From the NCBI GenBank assembly GCA_026419775.2, contig JAOPGA020000323.1, positions 1 through 64,000 of the forward strand: a stretch of DNA of 64,000 nucleotides. Direction: 5' to 3'. Source of the stretch: Acrasis kona. Taxonomy: Eukaryota > Heterolobosea > Eutetramitea > Acrasida > Acrasidae. Position 1 is the stretch's first letter; every line of letters begins with the position of its first letter. The position numbers and the translations under genes were made by a program. The notes beneath the pieces were generated by a model. The model saw only the letters and a list, made by a program, of their open reading frames with translations, searched no databases and was not told the DNA's origin. Below are positions 1 through 7,903 of this stretch, in pieces.

Positions 1-782
1 TTGATTTTAATCTCTTTTCTTTTTCACTAAGAGTCTCTTTGTGTAGCATTCCAAGTGGTGACCAAATCTGAGGTCTGAATGAATGTTTAAAAGCTTGGCT
101 AAAAGACCCGTCCAATACAGGATTTAAGTGAGAAATGCTAAATTCGACTTGATTAGTGACCAGACTGAAACCTCTCTTTAGACATTCAGACTGGAGCAAG
201 TCAAATTGATGGACATCAAAATTGGACACACCAAAATTCTTTACCATTCCTTCTGTTCGTAGCTTTTCAAATGTATCCACCAAATCTCTTGGGTTTAACA
301 GGTAGTCAGGTCTGATATTTTTAGTAACTTTTAAAAAAGCTATTGCATTACCTATGAATGTTCAAAATATCAAAATAGTCAGTTTGTACATCAATTAACT
401 GCTGTCTGATATTTTTGTAAATGTACTCCGACTCTGTATTATAATGAGCTACATGAATCTCAGGATAGTGCTTCGAAATGAGGCGAATTCCTGTTTTTCC
501 GACGATCTGGATTTGGTCCCTTTCGTTACTCAATTGCCCAATAACACTGCCGACAAGCTTGTTACATTGGTAATCGCCATAGACATCTGCCGTGTCAAGT
601 GTGGTAATTCCGATATCTCTTGACTTGCTGAACAAATCAAACGCCTCTTCAGGTTTCAATGAAAAATCGCCCCATACCCATCTGAATGCTCCCAGCTGAA
701 TTTGAGATACATCCACGGACTTTTCAGCGTTGTTGTTTATAGAGACCAGCGGTACTATCTTTGTTGTCATTTTTGATTGCAA
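1..782 (-). CDS. Aldo/keto reductase, partial (3' end outside window)
   Basis: NAD(P)H-dependent oxidoreductase of the aldo/keto reductase superfamily, closest by eye to the bacterial YdhF-type group. Exon 1 (782-352) carries the catalytic tetrad region: Asp and Tyr in LDTADVYG and Lys in VGKTGI. A 40-bp intron (312-351, GTAATG...TATCAG, with TACTAAAA before the acceptor) restores HRPDYL. Exon 2 continues through GMVKNFGVSNF, VTNQVEFS and WSPLG, all typical of the TIM barrel, and is still open at the window edge. The start could be Met1 (782) or Met5 (770). Substrate unknown; probably cytosolic because no targeting signal is visible. Confidence 0.9.
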
Positions 783-860
783 CGGAGTTCACTCCAGCAC
801 GGAGTTCAAGAATCAAAAATAAACGTGGAATGTCTCAAACATCAATGTCTTCTAAAATTA

Positions 861-1664
861 TCAATTTAATATTTTTACATTTTCTCTTTGGTCTTGATAG
901 CTCTGGGGCCACTGAGAGTTAATAATATACTGCCGCATAATAATATTCTTTTCACGGTCGTTTAAAAGAGACCTGACGGGTATCGCAGCATTGAATTGTG
1001 AATTCTTAAAGTCAAATGAGGATGCGAAACTTAATTCATCACCATTTTTAACGTCCACCAAATCACTTCCCGATATGATGCTGGTTCTCTTGTAGCTTGT
1101 GTACCAATTGAATAGAAATGTTTCATAATATGAAGCAACAACGCAATCATACGGGCCATATACAACAGGCTCTGCATTTATAACGTCACCTTCAACGTCA
1201 TGTGGATACACTTTCACCAGATACTTACAGTCTTTAAAGTGGCAAGAAAAGATGAAAAGTATGAATCTACGTTGCTGTATAAAGTGCCCTTCGTCCTCTT
1301 TATTGTCCAAAAGCTCGATTTGTACTCTATTGATGTTTTGTGAATTACGGACGGCGGCTTTGTGAAGATCTGGGAGCGCTTTTGATAAATTGAATTTTAC
1401 TCGATTGGAATTTAGTTCTTCTTCACTCACATCAAGATCATTTAGAGATGCAATGGGCCTAATGCCGAAAATCAAATTATAAGCACAATACGAAACTGCC
1501 AAATACTTGATAGCGCGAACGTATTTTGATCTTGCCCCAACATGGGTCCACCCTTCTCCTAAAGTACTATTTGATGAGTTCGTAAAATATCTTCTTATTC
1601 GAGGAGTGGTGTTGGTCTTTAACAAAAAACCAAACTCCCTTAAATTTTTCCTTCTCCAAAACAT
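861..1664 (-). CDS. Hypothetical mitochondrial membrane protein
   Basis: Unrecognised protein of about 267 residues. The ORF is open from 1700, but the Met at 1664 begins MFWRRKNLREFGFLL, an Arg-rich amphipathic stretch like a mitochondrial presequence, and leaves more room after the upstream gene, so I prefer it. One hydrophobic segment (AIKYLAVSYCAYNLIFG, about residue 55) is followed by a soluble C-terminal domain of about 190 residues. The layout resembles single-pass inner-membrane proteins with a large soluble domain, but I could not match it to a family. It lies 58 bp downstream of the dioxygenase stop on the same strand. Confidence 0.6.
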   Translation of the reverse strand: MFWRRKNLREFGFLLKTNTTPRIRRYFTNSSNSTLGEGWTHVGARSKYVRAIKYLAVSYCAYNLIFGIRPIASLNDLDVSEEELNSNRVKFNLSKALPDLHKAAVRNSQNINRVQIELLDNKEDEGHFIQQRRFILFIFSCHFKDCKYLVKVYPHDVEGDVINAEPVVYGPYDCVVASYYETFLFNWYTSYKRTSIISGSDLVDVKNGDELSFASSFDFKNSQFNAAIPVRSLLNDREKNIIMRQYIINSQWPQSYQDQRENVKILN

Positions 1665-1721
1665 TCGTTCTGGTTGACAATTTACAACAAACACAAACAA
1701 AGAACAGAAAAGTTGAGTTTA

Positions 1722-2681
1722 TTACATTATTAACAACATAACCGCAATGATTGGAACAAAATGCCACGATGAGATTCCAGCGGTAGAAGAGGCGCTTTGT
1801 ACAGCATTACTTTGACCTGATTCATTCTGGTTAGGTGTGCTAGTGGTGGCACTGCTTGTCCCATTTTGGTTTGGAGGCGAACTCATGTTGCCTTGTGGTC
1901 TACTTCCTGATGGAGGACCAGATGCACCACTTCCAGAAGGGCCAGATGGCCCACCACCGGTCGATCCAGATCCTGAGCCGCTTGAAGTCGATGAGGGATT
2001 AACAATAATATCAATTGACGCTACAACTCCTTCGGCTAGGTTACCATTTACAAAGGAGGGATACAATAAACCATAACTTCCACCGTCCTCATAAATGTTA
2101 TCCTCATCATAAGTTGTAACTTCGTTATTGTTCAAGGTGTATGGGTATATTTCAGAGACTTGAGAGTTGAGGGTATCATTGAAGAACAATTGTCCAGTGT
2201 GTACAACAGTTCCGTTGATGTGTACCTTCATGTGAATGTGTGTGTCCCTTCCAGTGTACCAACCAGGGTATACACTAATGAAAGTAGCGTATGAACTTGA
2301 ATTTGTGTATTGTTTTCCTCTTAAATATGTCTTATCGTCTGTTTGAGATCCAGTACCTGTGCTTGCAGCTTCATAGTGGGAGTAGATACCTGCAGCATCA
2401 CACGACCTAAAAGTATTAGTCTAAGCTTTTAAAAGTGAATATACGTACCAAATCTCGACTGTAGCGTTTCCGTTGTACCCAAGACAGGTGCCAATATCCA
2501 CAACTCTTATGCTTAATATAAGAGGAATTCCCTGTCTGTCTTCAGTGATGTTGCTTCTGTAAGGCATGTTGTCCACATAATAAGGCCCTTCGGTAACCTC
2601 TGGGTGTTGCACACAGGAAGCATTAGCAATTACAACTATGGAGCTCAAAAGGATGAGAGTTGTTTGTATGATTGTGTTCAT
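1722..2681 (-). CDS. Secreted intradiol dioxygenase-like protein, probably GPI-anchored
   Basis: 305-residue protein of the intradiol ring-cleavage dioxygenase (protocatechuate 3,4-dioxygenase beta) fold, Fe(III)-dependent in characterised members. The N-terminal signal peptide (TTLILLSSIVVIANA) is followed by VTEGPYYVD, VEIWSCDAAGIYSHY and GWYTGRDTHIHMKV, which supply the two Tyr and two His expected as iron ligands. A 42-bp intron (2407-2448) splits the Trp codon of IWSCDA; without removing it the protein appears as two fragments. A Ser/Gly/Pro/Asn-rich linker and a hydrophobic C-terminus (HFVPIIAVMLLIM) suggest a GPI anchor. The extracellular architecture is known mainly from fungi. Substrate unknown. 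Confidence 0.88.
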
Positions 2682-3139
2682 GTTTTTGAATTATGTTGAA
2701 CACCGAGTTATACCTCGTGCATTTTATACTATCGCTGCGGAATATTTTCTTTCTATTGCGCGAGTAATAAAAATGAAGAGCAGGTTCTAGGTTTACTTTT
2801 CAAACCTTAATTTGGAATCGGCGGAGTATTTGAATTTTCTTGTTCAATATTGTGTTGATCCCCACTGTGAGTCAAGGCGTCAGTGCCGCTAATAATAAAC
2901 ACTATTTGAAACAACAGAGAACAGGTATGTTACAAAAAAGAGCGGTATAAAGAATGACACAATCTTTGGACAATAAACAAGACAACGATTTTAATCAACT
3001 AAACTATGAGAACACTCTCTTGTAGTAATTAAATAAGTTACAGTTTTGTTCCCTATTATTTGACGGAAGTAGATTAGTTTGGATGTAAACTTGTAAAGAC
3101 AAATTGAATTTGAAGCAGAAAATAAAATGAATGTAAAAT
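2682..3139. other. Intergenic region
   Basis: AT-rich spacer between the 5' end of the dioxygenase gene and the 3' end of the V-ATPase F gene, both on the minus strand. I see no convincing coding region, RNA gene or repeat. It should contain the dioxygenase promoter. Confidence 0.5.
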
Positions 3140-3581
3140 TTATCCCAAAAATTGTTTAACACGTGACAAAATGTAATCTTTTGATGGGTCGTAGGGGATT
3201 TCTTTACTTGGTATCTCCAGAATGGCGGGAACGATTTGATCGTAGTTATTTAGAAGACCACGTATTTGGTCGGCAACCTTATTATTAGTACTCCACAAAT
3301 AAAATTTAACAAACATGTTGGTTGATTAAAATGATGGCAATGTCTTTTCTCGCGACAAACTTCTTAAAAGTTTCTTCAATTTGAGATGAGTCCACCTCTG
3401 TTTTGTAGTTATATAAATCGCGCCACTACTAAAGTTTCTTACTGTTGTCGACAATTAAAAAGTTTGGTTGTCTTGTTTTATTCATATCACCTATTCCTGC
3501 TAGTAAGAATCCCGTTACGGTATCTTCGTCGCCCATGACCGCTACTAGAGCGTCAGAACCTAACTTCATCTTGTCGGTCAT
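3140..3581 (-). CDS. V-type proton ATPase subunit F
   Basis: 119-residue subunit F of the V1 sector central stalk of the vacuolar proton pump. It is assembled from three short exons: 3581-3443, 3397-3315 and 3277-3140, with introns of 45 bp (3398-3442) and 37 bp (3278-3314, GTTTGT...AATAAG). Family signatures read through the junctions: [38 protein letters not shown], then [19 protein letters not shown] near the C-terminus. The exons are too short to be conspicuous as ORFs. The start lies 79 bp from the start of the divergent DHX33-like gene, so the two probably share a promoter region. Confidence 0.93.
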
Positions 3582-3660
3582 GATTGTTTTGGAGTAACCT
3601 TATTATCAACCGAAATATTTTTTACAACAGCATTTCAAATTTTATAATTCACACATTTGA

Positions 3661-6060
3661 ATGGTGTTCAAAGGCAGGCTCTCTGGCGAAACAGTTCCCT
3701 CTGATACCACAGTTAGGAAAAGAAAAGCAATCAAAACTGCACCAGTAAAAACAAGTTTTGTGAATGGAAACAAAGTGGTTGTAGAGGAGCCTGCGGAAGA
3801 AGATGTACAAGATTACAAAGACGATTCATACACTGATGATTACGAAGAACAATACGATGAAGAACCAGAAGAACACCAAGCAAACATTGATACAACAACA
3901 CCAATCTTGAGAAAGAGGAAAAAGCACAAGAAAATGTCTCAATTTAGCCACCATCACGTTAAAGAAGAAATGACACCAGAAGAAAAGAAGCAAGTGTTCG
4001 ACAAGATACAAACAGAGCGCAAAAATCTACCAATCTACGCAGCTAGAGAAGCACTTTTGAAAGAAATTACACAAAATCCCGCACTCGTAGTAGTAGGAGA
4101 GACCGGTAGCGGTAAAACAACACAATTACCACAGTACATTTTGGAAAATTTTTTACAAGACGAAAATACCGAAGATAGAATACCGACCGTAGCCATCACC
4201 CAACCACGTAGGGTTGCAGCCGTCTCCATCGCCAGACGCGTCGCCGAAGAAATGGGAGTCACCCTCGGTTCAAAAGTCGGATACAGCATTCGTTTCGAAG
4301 ATTGTTCCGATCCAACAGATACAAGATTAAAGTACATGACCGACGGTATGCTACTAAGAGAATCACAAATCGATCCTCTGCTTTCAAAATACACGGTCAT
4401 CATTCTAGACGAAGCTCACGAGAGGACACTTCACACAGACATTTTATTCGGCGTCATCAAAGGAATCATGAAAAAGAGAAGCGACTTGAAATTAATCGTC
4501 ATGAGCGCAACATTGGAGGCCAAATTATTTTCTGATTTCTTCGACGCTGCAAAAATCGTTTATGTGAGCGGCAGACAATACCCCGTTCAAATCTACTACG
4601 CCGACGAGGAACAATTAGATTATGTAGATTCGTGCATCACCGCAGCACTTCAAATTCATTTGGACGAAAGCGCTATGAGTCCCTCCGTGAGCACCGGAGA
4701 TATTTTGGTGTTTTTGACAGGTCAAGAAGAAATCGAAAGCGTCTCCAAAATACTAGACGAACGCGCTCGTTTGCTACCTCCAGAGTGCTTAAAACTCTTG
4801 GTTTGTCCAATCTTTGCGAATCTACCGAGCGAGAAGCAAATGGAAGTGTTCGATCCTGCACCACCTGGTTGCAGAAAGGTAATCTTGGCGACAAACATTG
4901 CAGAGACCAGTATTACTATCAATGGCATTCGGTTCGTGATTGATAGTGGATTGGTCAAATCTAAAGCTTACAATCCAAAGAACGGATTGGAAATCTTAAA
5001 AGTTTGTAATGTTTCGAAAGCATCGGCTAGACAACGATCGGGTCGTGCTGGGCGTGAGAGCGCTGGAAAGTGTTATCGACTCTATCCAGAACAATCTCAT
5101 CAAGGTCTAGAGGACTACACGGTGCCCGAAATTCTACGCTGTAATCTATGCAGCGTCATTTTGCAATTAAAGAGCATGGGCATCAAAGACATTATGAAGT
5201 TTGATTTCATGAACACGCCCAGCAGTAGCGGTCTGATCAAATCCTTAGAACAGTTACTAAGTTTGGGTGCTTTGGATAAAAAAGGCGATTTGACTCCGTT
5301 GGGCACTCAAATGAGTCAATTCCCATTAGATCCAATGTACGCACTAACGCTGATTCAATCTCAAAAGATGAATTGTGTACAGGAGGTGTTAAGCGTCGTA
5401 AGCATGTTGAGCGTCGAAACCATCTTTTATGCACCTCAGACGAAGAGAGTGGAAGCTAATAAAAATAAAATGAAATTTGCGAGCAAGACTGGAGATCACC
5501 TTACTTTGTTGAGAGTGTATCAAGAGTACCAAGCAGTAAAGAAGAACTCGAATGCGAGCGAATTACAAAGGTGGTGTCAGGAGCATTTTATTAATTATAG
5601 AAGCATGAGCAAGGTATGTGAGGTGAGACAACAATTAAAGGAGCATTTGGAAAGCATGAATATTGGGTTGACTTCGTGTGGAAGGGATTTAAATCAAGTG
5701 AGGAGGTGTTTGTGTGCTGGTTTCTTTATGAATGCGGCCGTCAGGGTTCCTAATAAGCGCATGTATAAAACGTTGGTGTCTCAGTTGGAAGTACGCATTC
5801 ATCCGTCGAGCGTACTGAGTGATCCTTTTCCTGATTGTTTGATATTTAATCAGGTCATCATGACCAGTAATCAATACATTAGGGATGTGACGGCTATTGA
5901 TAGCGCTTGGTTACCAGAGTTGGCGCCGTCCGTGTATAGAGGTCATTTGTTGGATCAGACCAACATTATGGTAGAGGAACAAAAGAAGGCAGAGTTGGCT
6001 AAAAAGGAAAAGTCAAAGACAAATGCACCAAAAACATTTTCTGTTCAAAGATCATTATAA
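3661..6060 (+). CDS. DEAH-box RNA helicase, DHX33-like
   Basis: 799-residue, intronless ATP-dependent RNA helicase. A charged, probably disordered N-terminus (1-115) precedes Walker A GETGSGKTTQ (146-155), QPRRVAA, DEAH (250-253), SAT (282-284), FLTGQEEIE, TNIAETSITI and QRSGRAGR (about 459-466), then the winged-helix/ratchet and OB-fold regions. DHX33-type features are VKSKAYNPKNGLEIL after motif V and a C-terminus with EVRQQL, QVRRCL, IHPSSVL and YIRDVTAID. Human DHX33 works in ribosome biogenesis and translation initiation. A splicing DEAH helicase (Prp2/Prp22 type) is the alternative, but the C-terminal match favours DHX33. Confidence 0.93.
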   Translation: MVFKGRLSGETVPSDTTVRKRKAIKTAPVKTSFVNGNKVVVEEPAEEDVQDYKDDSYTDDYEEQYDEEPEEHQANIDTTTPILRKRKKHKKMSQFSHHHVKEEMTPEEKKQVFDKIQTERKNLPIYAAREALLKEITQNPALVVVGETGSGKTTQLPQYILENFLQDENTEDRIPTVAITQPRRVAAVSIARRVAEEMGVTLGSKVGYSIRFEDCSDPTDTRLKYMTDGMLLRESQIDPLLSKYTVIILDEAHERTLHTDILFGVIKGIMKKRSDLKLIVMSATLEAKLFSDFFDAAKIVYVSGRQYPVQIYYADEEQLDYVDSCITAALQIHLDESAMSPSVSTGDILVFLTGQEEIESVSKILDERARLLPPECLKLLVCPIFANLPSEKQMEVFDPAPPGCRKVILATNIAETSITINGIRFVIDSGLVKSKAYNPKNGLEILKVCNVSKASARQRSGRAGRESAGKCYRLYPEQSHQGLEDYTVPEILRCNLCSVILQLKSMGIKDIMKFDFMNTPSSSGLIKSLEQLLSLGALDKKGDLTPLGTQMSQFPLDPMYALTLIQSQKMNCVQEVLSVVSMLSVETIFYAPQTKRVEANKNKMKFASKTGDHLTLLRVYQEYQAVKKNSNASELQRWCQEHFINYRSMSKVCEVRQQLKEHLESMNIGLTSCGRDLNQVRRCLCAGFFMNAAVRVPNKRMYKTLVSQLEVRIHPSSVLSDPFPDCLIFNQVIMTSNQYIRDVTAIDSAWLPELAPSVYRGHLLDQTNIMVEEQKKAELAKKEKSKTNAPKTFSVQRSL

Positions 6061-6477
6061 ATTTTTATTTTTTTGTACAGGGATGTCGTGTTGTTTACAA
6101 ATTTTTTACGTGCGGCAACGTTAGGTATGTTCTTGGGATGGTTATTGAGATTAGATTGTTTTGCAGAGTGATGCATCCTGAATGCATAATTGTTAATATG
6201 ATGCATGATAGAATCTTTAGGGCCGTTGTTGAGTATTGAACCATGGTTGAATCTTGTTTACAGTTATAACAGAATATCAATATTAATGTTAGGGTGATGT
6301 TTAGAACGGTTTTGATCATTGTGTATTTGTTGTTTCTTGTTGATGATTGTTGAAACTTCATTTTATAGCCATGGCATCACTTCAAATCATGACATCACTT
6401 GCAGGATAATGTTGAAGTCAACGAAGTAGGTATGAAAACAAACTAGTTACAATACTTCCCACAACCACCACATTGCA

Positions 6478-7224
6478 ATGGGACATGAAATTAAAAATGT
6501 TATCAACCAACTCACAAGTATTGATAATCAGAACAAAAAACTATCAGAAGAGAATCAAGACCTAAAGCAGGAGAATGACAGGCTGAAGAAGCTTCTTCAA
6601 GGATACGAAACCAGGTTTAACAAGATTAAAGACATGTGCAGTCTAGAAAACCACATTGCACCAACAGACGATATTCCCAACGATACGAGCGAAAAGAATG
6701 ATAAAAACCAAGGTAGCAAAAGCAAGGACACTGAAAAAAAAGCAAAAAAGAAGAGAAAGGAGATAACAATCGAACCGGAGCAACCACCCGCGGATGATAC
6801 CTTGGAGTCCCCAAGCAAAAGACCAAAAAGAAATGGAGGAAAGAGTAACATCAAACCTTACTTGGTGAAGGTATTGAATCTTACCAGGGATAGATTCAAG
6901 AATAAAAGTTTCCTTAACTTTTGGGTAGTTTTCGACGAATTAATGAAGCAGTATGAAGTCAAGGACAAGAAGAAGGAAAGTTGTCAAAAGAAACACGTTG
7001 ACCTTATAGGTGTTATATCACTAATAGAAAGTTCTCTTAAAAATGGCGATCATACCGTTCTTGATGTACTTCCTACAAAATTTGAAGAAATTATCAAATA
7101 CCACGAAGGAATGATATCAAGTAAGCATCCAGAAAAAGACAATTTGTTAAGATTCAAAGATATTTGCACAGATCTTATGAAAGAGATCGAAAATATTAAA
7201 AACGAATATTACAACAGATCTTAA
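6478..7224 (+). CDS. Hypothetical coiled-coil protein, probably nuclear
   Basis: 248-residue protein that I cannot assign to a family. Residues 5-55 form a heptad-rich coiled coil (LTSIDNQNKKLSEENQDLK and onwards). A lysine-rich segment (KKAKKKRKE) and SPSKRPKRNGGK around residue 110 look like nuclear localisation signals. The C-terminal 120 residues are predicted helical and lysine-rich. The tRNA-Gly gene follows 54 bp downstream. The uninterrupted frame and clear start support a real gene. Confidence 0.6.
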   Translation: MGHEIKNVINQLTSIDNQNKKLSEENQDLKQENDRLKKLLQGYETRFNKIKDMCSLENHIAPTDDIPNDTSEKNDKNQGSKSKDTEKKAKKKRKEITIEPEQPPADDTLESPSKRPKRNGGKSNIKPYLVKVLNLTRDRFKNKSFLNFWVVFDELMKQYEVKDKKKESCQKKHVDLIGVISLIESSLKNGDHTVLDVLPTKFEEIIKYHEGMISSKHPEKDNLLRFKDICTDLMKEIENIKNEYYNRS

Positions 7225-7278
7225 TTTTTATTATTTTACTTTTATGTGTCAATTATAACGTATTTATAATCATCATAC

Positions 7279-7349
7279 GCGTTAATGGTATAGTGGTAGA
7301 ATGCTAGCCTTCCAAGCTCGCGACACGGGTTCGATTCCCGTTTAACGCA
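7279..7349 (+). tRNA. tRNA-Gly (TCC anticodon)
   Basis: 71-nt cloverleaf without intron. The acceptor stem GCGTTAA/TTAACGC pairs perfectly (7279-7285 with 7342-7348) and the discriminator base is A7349. The anticodon loop CTTCCAA (7309-7315) gives TCC, so Gly. The T-arm ACGGG-TTCGATT-CCCGT is perfect. Internal Pol III promoters fit: A box TGGTATAGTGG and B box GGTTCGATTCC. The anticodon stem has one T:C mismatch (7305/7319) and the D stem one A:A mismatch. Confidence 0.95.
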
Positions 7350-7351
7350 TC

Positions 7352-7357
7352 TTTTTT
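7352..7357 (+). terminator. RNA polymerase III terminator
   Basis: A run of six T three nucleotides after the tRNA-Gly discriminator base, the usual Pol III stop signal. Confidence 0.85.
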
Positions 7358-7903
7358 AAGTGGGAAAGTGTATAACTCCCTCAGCTTGTTTTATTATTCT
7401 ACTGCATATTAGATTTAATACTTGTGTAACTTTTGAGAACACATACAGGTTTGTTCTTTACCCATTTCAGAGGAGTTGACAATCTTTGTGGTCCATTTTT
7501 CTTTAAACTTCTTTTTGTCTGAGGGAGAATTTTTGACACCATCTCCGTTTAATTTATAGCTTATTCCAATCATTAGATTTGTACTTCAGTGCCTATACCT
7601 AATATTCTTTAGCAAAATATTGTTCCTACCTCTGGTACGTAGAAAAGAGGCTTTCTTTGCTGATGAGTTCACTTCTCAACGCAATGTTTCATCTTTTGTT
7701 CTTACCTTCTCAATGAAAGTTACGTAAATGTCGGGTGAATATAATAGCGGCAATTTGTCTGTTGATCGGAGTTCACACGATGTATCATCACCCTAAAAGA
7801 GTTATTACACCTAAAGAGGTGATTATTGAAAGACATTTTTTGTTTATATTTGTACTTTTTTTCGGTTACCGTAGCTGGGGGAATTCTAAGATTTCGTTGA
7901 AAA
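7358..7903. other. Intergenic region with one weak minus-strand ORF
   Basis: No convincing gene. On the minus strand 7573-7415 reads as a 52-residue Lys-rich ORF (starting MIGISYKLNGDGVKNSPSDK), with further open stretches upstream in other frames. This could be the remains of a small gene or chance. The stretch also contains the presumed promoter of the cyclase-like gene that starts at 7904. Confidence 0.35.

Noticed and set aside
1837-2076. Plus-strand Pro/Gly-rich ORF
   Set aside because: Antisense shadow of the Ser/Gly/Pro-rich linker of the intradiol dioxygenase-like gene.
6095-6361. Minus-strand 88-codon ORF with hydrophobic stretches between the helicase and coiled-coil genes
   Set aside because: Composition matches AT-rich noncoding sequence, there is no family resemblance, and it overlaps the probable 3' UTR of the helicase gene.
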